DNA from: Chitinophaga agrisoli
GTDB taxonomy: Bacteria; Bacteroidota; Bacteroidia; Chitinophagales; Chitinophagaceae
NCBI RefSeq assembly: GCF_008386695.1
Contig: NZ_VUOC01000001.1
Coordinates: 1,276,347-1,340,346 of the forward strand
DNA length: 64,000 nucleotides
Reading direction: 5' to 3'
Under the pieces are notes generated by a model. It saw only the letters and a program-made list of their open reading frames with translations. It had not been told where the DNA came from and did no database searches. Shown here one piece after another: positions 52,471-61,738 of the stretch; within the stretch, counting starts at the first letter, position 1; each line of letters begins with the position of its first letter. A program made the position numbers and the translations under genes.

Positions 52471-53397
52471 ATGTCAATAGCATCCCTCCTAACGCTGCTC
52501 CTGGCATTCGCCTGCTGGCCTGCTTTTTTATCCGCCCAAACCCTCTCTAAAGAGGAACTGGTATTCCTGACGGCCGCCTGGAAAGGCGAACGTTTCCCGG
52601 ATGGCCGTCCTAAGATCCCCGATAGCCTTATCGAAAAAGCCCGGCACATCGGCATCGAAGAAGCCTGGACCATCCTGGATAACGAAGGCTACCACTGCCA
52701 GTTTGAAGGCAACTGGAAGATCCTCCACCCGGAAACGCCCGTAGTAGGCCGCGCCGTTACCGCTCAATACCTGCCCTCCCGCCCGGATATAGAAAAGAAC
52801 ATACTGGACAGAGGCCATGGCAAAGGCTTCAAAGGCAACACCAATTCATGGCCTATCCAGCAACTCACCAAAGGCGATGTATACGTGGCAGACGGTATGG
52901 GCAAAATAGCGGAAGGCACTATGATAGGCGATAACCTGGGCAATGCCATCTTCACCAAAACCGGCAGCGGTGTGGTCTTCGATGCGGCCGCCCGCGACCT
53001 GGAAGGCCTGCGGGATATTCCCGGCTTTAACGCCTTTGTGCGCGACTGGGATCCGTCTTATCTGAAGAACGTATTGCTCATGGGCCTCAACACTCCCATC
53101 CGTATTGGCCGCGCGGTAGTATTACCCGGTGATCTGGTGCTGGCGCAGGAAGAAGGTATCCTCTTCATACCCGCCCACATGGCAGAGAAAGTTATCAACA
53201 CCGCCATCTTCATCGGCATGAAAGACGAATTCGGCCACGCTATGTTAAAGTCCGGCAAATACACCCCCGGCGAGATCGATAACCAATGGAGTGATAAGAT
53301 CAAAGAAGAATTCCTGCAATGGCTGCAACAGCATCCTGGTCCCATACAGCTCAACCGCCAATCGCTGGATGCCTACCTGCAGGGCCGTACCTGGTAA
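52471..53397 (+). CDS. Exported RraA-like (HMG/CHA aldolase type) protein
   Basis: A 308-residue protein. A signal peptide (LLTLLLAFACWPAFLSAQ) precedes an RraA/4-hydroxy-4-methyl-2-oxoglutarate-aldolase fold: MIGDNLGNAIFTKTGSGVVF, the Arg-Asp pair in DAAARDLEGLRDIPG and VLPGDLVLAQEEGILFIP. In aldolase members the RD pair binds substrate and metal for retro-aldol cleavage of hydroxy-keto acids to pyruvate. The regulatory RNase E inhibitor RraA is cytoplasmic and shorter, so this exported form is likely enzymatic. ATG at 52471 starts the signal peptide; the upstream extension to 52387 is rejected. Confidence 0.88.
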   Translation: MSIASLLTLLLAFACWPAFLSAQTLSKEELVFLTAAWKGERFPDGRPKIPDSLIEKARHIGIEEAWTILDNEGYHCQFEGNWKILHPETPVVGRAVTAQYLPSRPDIEKNILDRGHGKGFKGNTNSWPIQQLTKGDVYVADGMGKIAEGTMIGDNLGNAIFTKTGSGVVFDAAARDLEGLRDIPGFNAFVRDWDPSYLKNVLLMGLNTPIRIGRAVVLPGDLVLAQEEGILFIPAHMAEKVINTAIFIGMKDEFGHAMLKSGKYTPGEIDNQWSDKIKEEFLQWLQQHPGPIQLNRQSLDAYLQGRTW

Positions 53398-53422
53398 GTG
53401 ATTATTTAAAACTGATACAAAC

Positions 53423-54550
53423 ATGTCTTTTTCCAACAGATCCAGCCGCCTGCCCGGTATTACGGCGCTGCTGCTACTCATCACCAACATCGTCATGTTT
53501 TCCGTAGGCAGGGGAGCGCAGGCCGGTCCTTCTATGATCGCCTGCTGGATAGCCCTGGCATGGTGCTGTAACAGTTATCCCGCCACCAAAGGCTATGTAT
53601 ATACGCTCATGATCTTTGCGGCAGTCACCACCGCCCTGTATTATCCACAGCCCTTCATCAAACCTAACGGCTGGGATCTGTCCATCCTCATCACACCCCT
53701 CATTCAGGTCATCATGTTTGGTATGGGTACCTCCATGAGCCTGCGCGATTTTTACGGTGTAGTAAAAATGCCGGCCGGCGTATTGGTAGGCATCACCTGT
53801 CACTTTACCATTATGCCGCTGGTAGGCCTGGGCCTCGCTACTGTTCTGCACTTCCCGCCGGAGATCGCCGCCGGCGTTATACTGATCGGCTCTGCTCCCT
53901 GCGGTATGGCCTCCAATGTGATCTCTTACCTCGCAAAAGCCAACCTGGCCCTCTCCGTTACCTTAACAGCTGTATCCACCCTGCTGGCGCCTTTTATCAC
54001 GCCATTACTGATGGAATGGCTGGCCGGTAACTACATTGAGATCAGCGTACAGAAAATGATGTGGGATATCTCTAAAATGGTGCTCATCCCGGTAGCCGGC
54101 GGCCTGGTATTCAACCATTTCCTCAGCGGCCGCATTGGCTGGCTCGATAAGCTCATGCCTAAATTATCCATGGCGGCTATTGCCTTTATTATCGTGATCA
54201 TCACCGCCCACGGACGGGATAGCCTTCTGAATGTAGGCGCCTTACTGGTAGTAGCTGGCCTGGTACATAACCTGTCCGGCTATACATTGGGCTACTGGTT
54301 CTGCCGCCTCATCCGCATGAAGGAGCAGGATTGCCGGACCATTGCCATCGAAGTAGGTATGCAAAACGGCGGACTGGCATCCGCCATCGCGAAAGAGATG
54401 GGCAAGATAGCTACTGTAGGTTTGGCCCCTGCGATATTTGGACCGGTGATGAATATTACAGGATCATTATTGGCATCCTGGTGGCACCGGCGGCCGCCGG
54501 AAGAGGAGGAAGTGGATGCGCAGGTAGGAGAGGGATTAACGGCGTATTAA
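53423..54550 (+). CDS. BASS (bile acid:sodium symporter) family transporter
   Basis: A 375-residue inner-membrane carrier with about ten helices. The BASS marks are present: MFGMGTSMSLRDF, VGITCHFTIMPLVGLGLA, LIGSAPCGMASNVISYLAKANLALSV (the conserved Na+ site region) and EVGMQNGGLASAIA. BASS members move bile acids, pyruvate and other organic anions with Na+. As the last gene of the cluster, it is the likely entry point for the product of the exported enzymes. The link to pyruvate or a short keto acid is inference. Confidence 0.9.
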   Translation: MSFSNRSSRLPGITALLLLITNIVMFSVGRGAQAGPSMIACWIALAWCCNSYPATKGYVYTLMIFAAVTTALYYPQPFIKPNGWDLSILITPLIQVIMFGMGTSMSLRDFYGVVKMPAGVLVGITCHFTIMPLVGLGLATVLHFPPEIAAGVILIGSAPCGMASNVISYLAKANLALSVTLTAVSTLLAPFITPLLMEWLAGNYIEISVQKMMWDISKMVLIPVAGGLVFNHFLSGRIGWLDKLMPKLSMAAIAFIIVIITAHGRDSLLNVGALLVVAGLVHNLSGYTLGYWFCRLIRMKEQDCRTIAIEVGMQNGGLASAIAKEMGKIATVGLAPAIFGPVMNITGSLLASWWHRRPPEEEEVDAQVGEGLTAY

Positions 54551-54582
54551 CTTCTTCTTCTGCAAATACCGCTAACTTCCAG

Positions 54583-54599
54583 CCTTTGTAATCCAAAGG
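54583..54599 (+). terminator. Weak terminator after the BASS gene
   Basis: CCTTTG (54583-54588) pairs with CAAAGG (54594-54599) around TAATC, then ATTTGTT. A 6-bp stem, marginal. Confidence 0.35.
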
Positions 54600-54612
54600 A
54601 TTTGTTAATCAT

Positions 54613-54819
54613 ATGAAGTTAGTTGCTATCCAGAGTAAAATATATGAGATAAGAGGACAGAAAGTAATGTTAGACTTTGATTTGGCTGAATTATATGAGG
54701 TGCCAACAAAAATACTGAATCAGGCAGTAAAGAGAAATGAAGACCGTTTCCCGGTCGATTTTATGTTTCAGCTGACTAAAGAAGAATATGAAAGTTTGAG
54801 GTCACAAATTGTGACCTCA
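54613..54819 (+). pseudogene. 3'-truncated ORF6N domain gene
   Basis: The frame from ATG 54613 encodes [38 protein letters not shown] and [20 protein letters not shown], the classic start of an ORF6N (phage-type anti-repressor) protein. After about 69 residues homology stops, and the frame continues into the antisense of the SusD 3' end to a stop at 54912. The full family has 150 or more residues. The truncation point lies at a 21-base palindrome (54798-54818). AT-rich compared with neighbours, it is probably a relic of a phage or mobile insertion. Confidence 0.8.
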
Positions 54820-54834
54820 TGTTTACCCACCACA

Positions 54835-56547
54835 TCAATTCCACCCCTCATTCTGCGGATACGCCTCTCCCGTCGTCACCGCATCCAGCTGCGTCTGCGG
54901 AATAGGCCGTAACACATGTTTCGCCTGTATATTATTCGTCCCATCTGTATTATGCAACCTTATCCGCTGCAGCAATTTACCCGTCCTCACCAGGTCCCAC
55001 CACCTCACCAGCTCGCCACACAGCTCCCGGGAGCGCTCATCCAGTATAAAATCCTGCGACAGATCGCCTACCTGCACATCCATCTGCTGAGGATTTCCCG
55101 TAGGATAAGCCGCCCGCTCACGGATGGCGTTAATATAACGCAGCGCATCCCCGGCACGGCCATCCATAAACAGGGCTTCGGCGGCGATTAAATAAGTATC
55201 TGCCAGCCGGTACACGATCACCGGCCGTATAGATGGGTAATTCATATCCGCCCGTTTGGTATCAAAATACTTGAACATAGCCGGCGATAAAGAAGTAGTA
55301 TAGGTCCGGGGCGGCATCAGCTTATAAGGCGCCGCAGCTATCTCGGCATCAGTTACATCATGTCCGGGCATAAAGATCGCCGTATCGCCCATCTTAAATT
55401 TAGGTTGACCAGCTACCGCGCCGGCAGGAGCGCCCGGCGGCAGAGGACTGGGCCAGCTGGGAATATTACCGGGGTTATTCGCCAGCCACGCCACCTGGAA
55501 AGTCTTCTGATAACGGCTATCATTCACCCGCTCCGCAAACACCGTATCCAGCAGCCAGCGGGTAGGTATACACCGGATATACGGCCGGCCGTACAACGTG
55601 CTGCGTTGCATGCCGGATTGTTCCTCATACCGGGGCACCCACATATGGTTCAGCACATTATCCGTACCGCCGCTGTTATTAGGCCCGTTATAAGCCAGGT
55701 TGGATGTATGTTGTACCGTCCACAGTACTTCACTGTTGTTTTCATTCCCCTCCCTGTATACATCCGCAAAGTCCGGCTGCAGGGATAATCCGGCGGCAGG
55801 GGCTACATTGTTGATGAGGTCCATGGCCACTGTGTAGGCGTTCCGGTAATCATCTGCCTGTTTAGCCGAAGAACCAGCCCGGGTAAGATATACTTTTGAC
55901 AATACATGCATGGCAGCGGCCTTATTCGCCTTACCGGGCAGCATCCCTGTACTGAATGGCCCTGCCGGCAAACCGGCGATAGCATCTTTCAGGTCCTGTA
56001 CAATAAAATCATATACATCCTTCATCGGCGCCCGTGTAGCAGAGGTGATAATACTGTTCTGAAAATGTTCATTCAGCGTTACATCCCCCCAGAACTGTAC
56101 CAGCGCGAAATACACATTAGCGCGCAGGAATTTCGCCTCCGCTACCATCCGGTTCTTCACGGCTGTATCCATACCCGTCACGGCCGGCGCATAATCTACA
56201 ATACCGTTACAGGTATTGATAAACGTATAACAGGCTTTCCATACATTGCCCACCACACCGGTAGAAGGCGTATAGTTGCTGTTATACTTATTAATATCAT
56301 TATTCCCGTCTATCCCGGTAATAAATTCATCTGTGCCGATCACTGTCATGGTAAACAGGTCCTGTGTGCCCCACAGTGTGCGGGTACTGCCGTAAGCGGC
56401 GTCCATTGCCAGTTGCAGCCCCTGTGCGGTAGAAAGGAAGTCCGGCGTAAGAATGGCCCGGGGTTGCTCATCCAGTTTTTTCTGACAGCTGCCAAGCGCA
56501 AAGATCAGCGGTAAAGCCAGGTATATAATAGTGCGTAAACGTTTCAT
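54835..56547 (-). CDS. SusD/RagB family outer membrane lipoprotein (fucose PUL)
   Basis: A 570-residue lipoprotein with a signal and lipobox (LIFALGSC, Cys near residue 21) and the canonical SusD fold: [41 protein letters not shown] and a C-terminal [20 protein letters not shown]. It is the third gene of a minus-strand unit, alpha-L-fucosidase, SusC, SusD. It probably binds a fucose-containing glycan at the cell surface. The stop codon is 15 bases from the truncated ORF6N gene. Confidence 0.95.
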   Translation of the reverse strand: MKRLRTIIYLALPLIFALGSCQKKLDEQPRAILTPDFLSTAQGLQLAMDAAYGSTRTLWGTQDLFTMTVIGTDEFITGIDGNNDINKYNSNYTPSTGVVGNVWKACYTFINTCNGIVDYAPAVTGMDTAVKNRMVAEAKFLRANVYFALVQFWGDVTLNEHFQNSIITSATRAPMKDVYDFIVQDLKDAIAGLPAGPFSTGMLPGKANKAAAMHVLSKVYLTRAGSSAKQADDYRNAYTVAMDLINNVAPAAGLSLQPDFADVYREGNENNSEVLWTVQHTSNLAYNGPNNSGGTDNVLNHMWVPRYEEQSGMQRSTLYGRPYIRCIPTRWLLDTVFAERVNDSRYQKTFQVAWLANNPGNIPSWPSPLPPGAPAGAVAGQPKFKMGDTAIFMPGHDVTDAEIAAAPYKLMPPRTYTTSLSPAMFKYFDTKRADMNYPSIRPVIVYRLADTYLIAAEALFMDGRAGDALRYINAIRERAAYPTGNPQQMDVQVGDLSQDFILDERSRELCGELVRWWDLVRTGKLLQRIRLHNTDGTNNIQAKHVLRPIPQTQLDAVTTGEAYPQNEGWN

Positions 56548-56558
56548 GTAAACAGGTT

Positions 56559-59500
56559 TTAAAGAGTGATGTTAATGCCAAAGATCATAGACCAGGTAGG
56601 AGGGGTATCTACCGCCAGCTGTCCGGCAGATTCCGGATCCAGCCCGCCGTAACGGTTGCGGTAGGGCGAGAAAAGGATAAAAGGTTCCTCCGCAGTGGCA
56701 TAGATCCGCACGGCACTGGCTCCCGTACGCTTCAGTAAGGATGCCGGCAGATTATACCCCAGGCTCATACTCCGGATCTTGATATAACTGGCATCATAAT
56801 AACTGAGCAGCGATACATAAGGCGTATTGGTGGCGCCGGCATTGGGCTTGGGATAATAGTTCTCATGGTTTAGCGGCGTCCAGTAATGCACGTCCACATT
56901 ATTATAATTGGCCTGGAAAGTATTGATAAAGCTGCCGCTCTGGTACAGGCGGCTTACCAGCTGGCCACCCATACGGGCAAAGGCCACAATGGTAAGATCA
57001 AAGCCCCGGAAAGAGAAACGGTTCGTCATACCGCCCTGCCAGTCCGGTTGATTGGAGCCCAGTACTTCCCGGTCTTTGGCGTCTATCTTCTTGTCTCCGT
57101 TAATATCTGCTACCCGGATAGTACCTATCACAGAACCGGAGCCGGTCACGGTAAGGCCCATGCTGCGGGCCGTAGCCGTATCTTCCGCGGTATTCTGCCA
57201 GATGCCCACGCGGCGGTAATCAAACGTGCTGCCAATAGGTTTGCCTACAAACCAGCTATTGGCAATATCCTGTTGTACGCCATTGGCCAGCTGGGTGATC
57301 TTACCCCGGTTCATAAAAACATTCACGTCCGTCGTCCAGCTAAAATCGCGGCTGGTCTTACCTTGTATGTTCACTGTGGCAATATGCAGCTCCAGGCCTT
57401 TGTTCTCCGTTTTACCAATATTGGTCAGGATAGAATTAGGTATACCGGATGTAGGCGGTAATGTTTGCGGCAGTAACAAAGACCGGGTAAATTGTTTATA
57501 TACTTCCACCGATCCCGAAATACGGTTATCATAGAGCCCAAAATCCAGCCCTATATTAGCGGTAGAGGTATATTCCCAGGTCAGCGCCGGGTTGGGCACA
57601 TTCGTTTGATAAGCGCCCGTGACATTGCTGGATCCATAGTTGTAATTGATCGCCGTCAGCAGCCCCAGGGTCTGGTAGGGATCAATGGCCGTATTACCCA
57701 CCGTGCCATAACTGGCCCGCAGTTTCAGGTTGGTGATATTACGCGAATTCTTCAGGAACGGCTCCTGCGATATATTCCAGGCCGCCGCTGCAGAGGGGAA
57801 CACATGGTATTTATTCCCGGGCGCCAACCGCGAAGACCCGTCAGAGCGCATGGTCAGCGTAAGCAGATACCGGTTATCAAACCCATAATTGATACGCGCC
57901 ATATAGGAAATAATATCCCATTTTTGATAGGTACCCGTCCCCGTGAGATTATTGGCAAACTGCGCGGCATAGTATTGCAGGTAATCCGCCGCAATATTGC
58001 TGTTGTTATAAGAGTTATCCTGGTACTGCGATTGCTGCAGGCTATACAGCCCTGTAAAGTTCAGCTTATGCCGGCCAAAGGTCTTATCATACGTAAGCAG
58101 GTTCTCCAGCGTATAGTTTGTGGTAAGCCGCGTCTGTTGCTGCGAAGAGGAAGGCCCGCCCAGGTTATTGGTGGTATTACTGCCATAAAAATTGCCGTAA
58201 AAATCTGACTTGATCTCCGCGCCGCCATTAAAACGGTACTTCAATCCATCCGCCAGGTTAATATCCACATACAGTGTAGTAAAGGTGCCAAACCGCCTGC
58301 GGGTCTCTTCTACGGCGCCGGGCTCAAAATTGGCCAGCGGGTTCCATACCTGGTTGGCATTACCGGGTATGAATCCTACCAGCTTACCGGTGGTATCATA
58401 AGGGCCTGACAGCGGGTTAGCGCGTAAAGCCTGTCCCATAGGATTGGCGCTCTCGCCCTTGGTAGTGGAGTAGTTATTGAGGCTGTTAAGCCCTATCTTA
58501 AACCGTTTACCCAACTGCTGATCCACACTTGCCTTTACCGTATACCGCTCAAACGCCTGCCCGGGATAAATACCCGTTTCCCGGAAATACCCGCCGGATA
58601 ATGCATATTGCGTAAGATCCGTACCGCCGGTAACCCCAATCTGGTGATTGGTGGTAAGCCCCGTTTTATAGATCAGCTTTTGCCAGTCATAACTGCGCCC
58701 AGCTTTCATGGAGGCTATTTCTGTAGGCGTAAATGCGCCGTCATCCACGGAAAGGAATTTCGGATCATCTATGCCCGTATACTTACCCGGACTGCCAATC
58801 ACTTTGGCCCATTTCTTAAAACTGGCAAACGTAGGCCCATCCATGATCGGATAACTACCCCTGGCTTTTACAAAGCCGCCATACCCGCTATAAGTGATCA
58901 CCGGTTTGCCCGTACGCCCCCTGCGCGTAGTGACCAGTATCACGCCATTCGCTCCCCTGGAGCCATAGATAGCCGTAGAAGACGCGTCTTTCAGCACTTC
59001 TATGGACACCACATCATCCGTATTCAGGTCATTGATATTCCCATTATAAGGGATGCCATCCACCACAAACAAAGGATCGTTGGAAGCATTCACAGACCGG
59101 GAGCCGCGTATCAGTATTTTAGGCGCTGTACCGGGCTTATTATTACCACCGCTTTTCTGCACATCAATACCTGGGCCCTGCCCCTGTAACGCCTGACTGA
59201 TATTCGTAACCGGCACATCCTTCAATGCCTGCTCATTAATGGAAGTGATGGCGCCCGTAATATCAGATTTCTTCTGCTTACCATACCCTACCACTATCAC
59301 CTCATTCAGATCGCTTTTGTTGGATAGCAGCTGTATGGTCAGGTTGGCCGGCGCGCTGCTGCCGATCTGCGTTTCCTGCGGCAGGTAACCAATATAGGTA
59401 ATACGCAAGGTGCTGTTAGGCGGTACGGTTACTTGGAACGTACCGTCTGACTGGGTAACGCTACCCTTACTGCTGCCCACTAAGGCAATAACAGCGCCCG

Positions 59501-59642
59501 GTAGCGGCTCCCCATTCTGGTTGGTAACGCGGCCCTTTACAGTTATGGCCGGCGTCTGTTGCGCATACAGTGGGATGATAAGATAAAAAGGACTGCAGCA
59601 CAATAATACTGTCAGTATCCTGATCGTGATCAGCAATTTCAT
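56559..59642 (-). CDS. SusC family TonB-linked receptor (fucose PUL)
   Basis: A 1027-residue SusC protein without an STN domain: signal peptide, carboxypeptidase-regulatory-like domain (VKGRVTNQNGEPLPGAVIAL), SusC link SDLNEVIVVGYGKQKKSDIT, plug (IRGSRSVNASNDPLFVVDGI and DVVSIEVLKDASSTAIYGS) and barrel ending PPTWSMIFGINITL. It is 11 bases upstream of susD. It lacks an ECF/FecR partner, so control is probably through the LacI-type site upstream of the fucosidase or by its own promoter. Confidence 0.96.
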   Translation of the reverse strand: MKLLITIRILTVLLCCSPFYLIIPLYAQQTPAITVKGRVTNQNGEPLPGAVIALVGSSKGSVTQSDGTFQVTVPPNSTLRITYIGYLPQETQIGSSAPANLTIQLLSNKSDLNEVIVVGYGKQKKSDITGAITSINEQALKDVPVTNISQALQGQGPGIDVQKSGGNNKPGTAPKILIRGSRSVNASNDPLFVVDGIPYNGNINDLNTDDVVSIEVLKDASSTAIYGSRGANGVILVTTRRGRTGKPVITYSGYGGFVKARGSYPIMDGPTFASFKKWAKVIGSPGKYTGIDDPKFLSVDDGAFTPTEIASMKAGRSYDWQKLIYKTGLTTNHQIGVTGGTDLTQYALSGGYFRETGIYPGQAFERYTVKASVDQQLGKRFKIGLNSLNNYSTTKGESANPMGQALRANPLSGPYDTTGKLVGFIPGNANQVWNPLANFEPGAVEETRRRFGTFTTLYVDINLADGLKYRFNGGAEIKSDFYGNFYGSNTTNNLGGPSSSQQQTRLTTNYTLENLLTYDKTFGRHKLNFTGLYSLQQSQYQDNSYNNSNIAADYLQYYAAQFANNLTGTGTYQKWDIISYMARINYGFDNRYLLTLTMRSDGSSRLAPGNKYHVFPSAAAAWNISQEPFLKNSRNITNLKLRASYGTVGNTAIDPYQTLGLLTAINYNYGSSNVTGAYQTNVPNPALTWEYTSTANIGLDFGLYDNRISGSVEVYKQFTRSLLLPQTLPPTSGIPNSILTNIGKTENKGLELHIATVNIQGKTSRDFSWTTDVNVFMNRGKITQLANGVQQDIANSWFVGKPIGSTFDYRRVGIWQNTAEDTATARSMGLTVTGSGSVIGTIRVADINGDKKIDAKDREVLGSNQPDWQGGMTNRFSFRGFDLTIVAFARMGGQLVSRLYQSGSFINTFQANYNNVDVHYWTPLNHENYYPKPNAGATNTPYVSLLSYYDASYIKIRSMSLGYNLPASLLKRTGASAVRIYATAEEPFILFSPYRNRYGGLDPESAGQLAVDTPPTWSMIFGINITL

Positions 59643-59754
59643 AACGGAGGTTTTAAGTGATAAAAAAAGAAGTGCTAAAGGAAGGACAGCTTTCCCTTGA
59701 TAACGTGGTCAATAGCCTGGGTTTCTAAAGCGGATAAACAGTACAGAAGATCAT

Positions 59755-59786
59755 ACGGATGCTGGCGGCAGACGGCCAGCATCCGT
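59755..59786 (-). terminator. Strong hairpin between fucosidase and SusC
   Basis: ACGGATGCTGGC (59755-59766) pairs perfectly with GCCAGCATCCGT (59775-59786) around an 8-base loop. On the minus strand no U tract follows, so it may stabilise or attenuate mRNA between the fucosidase and SusC rather than terminate. Confidence 0.5.
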
Positions 59787-59923
59787 AGATCCTAATCGGT
59801 TATATCGATGTCGTGGATAATAAACGTATAATTCGTGAAGGGCCTTGTCATCACTGCAAGGAGCTCGATTTACCGTCATCAACAGCAATGGATCATCACT
59901 GCCGTTTATAGATCATTGGCTGA

Positions 59924-61738
59924 TTACTTCACCGTGCCCTCCAATTGCAGCCTGATCACACTGGCAACCGCATCCGGCGCCTGCGTGGGTAGTTGAATAC
60001 TCAACCCGTCAGTGGTCTTTGTTGTTTTTAACGCAGTTCCATTAGCCAACAGTTTGGCGGCCATCACCTTGTTACTAACACCGGGCACAGTCAATTTTCC
60101 ATCTGTGGGCCAGTTAAATACAGAGAGGTATAATATCGTATTGTTACCGGATGTTTTACGGGTGCATCGGCCCCAATCCAGCGGCGCCAGCGGACTGGCC
60201 TGTGTGCCATAAATGGCCTCCCCGTTCACCTTCATCCACGCGCCTACATGTTGCAGTGCATTAATACTGCCTTCGGGGAACTCCCCTTCAGCAGTAGGGC
60301 CAACATTCAGCAGGTAATTACCACCCTTGGAGGCGATATCCACTAAATTACGTACCAGCGTTTCTGTACTCTTCCATTTGTTATCTGCCCGTTTATACCC
60401 CCAGCTGCCGTTCATGGTCATACAGGTTTCCCAGTCGCGCCCATCCAGCTCATGCAGGTTAGGGATCTTCTGTTCAGGGGTTTTATAGTCTCCGGGAAAA
60501 TTGGGCCGTTTCAGCCGGTCGTTCGTGATGATAGCTGGCTGCAGGGATAACAGCGCATTCAGCTTTTCGGCATATTCATCCGTCATATTGGTAGGCGTAT
60601 CCCACCATAACACGGCTACATTACCATAATTGGTCAGCAGTTCCTTTACCTGTGGTACTGCTACTTTATCCATATAGCTGCTCATTGGCTCTGTGGTTTG
60701 CGCCGGGTCCCAATGACCACTATGTGCCTGCGTGTAGGCGTCTATCTTAGCAGAGTCCGGGTTGGCCCAGCCCTCAGAAGTAACCTTTCGTGCAGCAGCT
60801 CCGCCCGGGTTATTCCAGTCCTGCGCCTGGGAGTAATAAAAGCCCAGCTTGATACCGTATTTACGGCAGGCATCCGCCAGCGGTTTAAGCAGGTCCTTGC
60901 CATAAGGCGTGGCATCCACTACATTCCACTTACTGGCGCTGGTCTTAAACAAGGCAAAGCCATCATGGTGTTTAGCGGTGATCACAATGTATTTCATACC
61001 AGCTTCCTTAGCCAGCTTCACCCAGGCTTCCGGGTTATATTTTACCGGGTTAAAACTTTTGGCAAACTGCTGATAATCCGCCACCGGTATCTTACCCCGG
61101 TTCATGATCCATTCGGAGGCTTTGTTGATGGGGTGCCCGTTATACTCGCCGGCCGGCACCGCATATACGCCCCAGTGAATAAACATCCCAAAGCGCGCAT
61201 CACGCCACCACTCCATCCGCTGATCACGGGTAAGCGCGCTTTGCGCGGCAACAGGGTAGGAGAGAGCGCCCAATAAAACTACGAGGCACAATGCAAGCGC
61301 TCTTTGATTCCCGGCAACAAGCCATTTACAGATACGGGCAAAAGATAATGCCCCGTTACTCCCGATAAGAGAAACCGCTTCGCGGGACGGTTGCAACGCC
61401 TTTCCTGTATTGTTGCTGGAAGAAAACCCTTTACTGGATGATACTAACCATTTTCGGTTACTGCCGTTAGATATAAGCCCTTCATGTGATGATACTAACC
61501 GTTTTCGGTTACTATCATTAGATATAACCCCTTCGCGTGACGACTCTAACCACTTTCGGTCACTACTGCCAAAAGAAAACGGAACTAACCACTTTCGGTT
61601 ACTAAGTACAAACACCGGGCGTAACAGTAATTTAAAGCTACCAGCAACCCTGTCTAATCCAGCCGGCCGCTGCATACCAGCCTTGCCGCGCAAACGGGCA
61701 CTAACATACGGGATACAATTGATGACGTTCAGTTTCAT
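59924..61738 (-). CDS. GH29 alpha-L-fucosidase with repeat-built N-terminal extension
   Basis: A 604-residue frame. Residues ~175-600 are GH29: MEWWRDARFGMFIHWGVYAV, ITAKHHDGFALFKTSASKWN, the probable nucleophile Asp in AVLWWDTPTNM and LLNVGPTAEGEFPEGSI. Before it, a hydrophobic export-type segment (LALCLVVLLGALSYPVAAQ) ends near residue 165. The first 120 residues are unusual: three copies of a 17-residue unit (DRKWLESSREGVISNDS, NRKRLVSSHEGLISNGS, NRKWLVSSSKGFSSSNN) plus flanking partial copies. A signal peptide would normally begin the protein, so the true start may be downstream, at a non-ATG codon, or the extension may be real. It releases alpha-linked fucose for the SusCD pair. Confidence 0.88.
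   Translation of the reverse strand: MKLNVINCIPYVSARLRGKAGMQRPAGLDRVAGSFKLLLRPVFVLSNRKWLVPFSFGSSDRKWLESSREGVISNDSNRKRLVSSHEGLISNGSNRKWLVSSSKGFSSSNNTGKALQPSREAVSLIGSNGALSFARICKWLVAGNQRALALCLVVLLGALSYPVAAQSALTRDQRMEWWRDARFGMFIHWGVYAVPAGEYNGHPINKASEWIMNRGKIPVADYQQFAKSFNPVKYNPEAWVKLAKEAGMKYIVITAKHHDGFALFKTSASKWNVVDATPYGKDLLKPLADACRKYGIKLGFYYSQAQDWNNPGGAAARKVTSEGWANPDSAKIDAYTQAHSGHWDPAQTTEPMSSYMDKVAVPQVKELLTNYGNVAVLWWDTPTNMTDEYAEKLNALLSLQPAIITNDRLKRPNFPGDYKTPEQKIPNLHELDGRDWETCMTMNGSWGYKRADNKWKSTETLVRNLVDIASKGGNYLLNVGPTAEGEFPEGSINALQHVGAWMKVNGEAIYGTQASPLAPLDWGRCTRKTSGNNTILYLSVFNWPTDGKLTVPGVSNKVMAAKLLANGTALKTTKTTDGLSIQLPTQAPDAVASVIRLQLEGTVK

Noticed and set aside
54613-54912. A prophage suggested by the ORF6N gene
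   Set aside because: No integrase, terminase, capsid or attachment-site repeat is visible; it is a single truncated gene.
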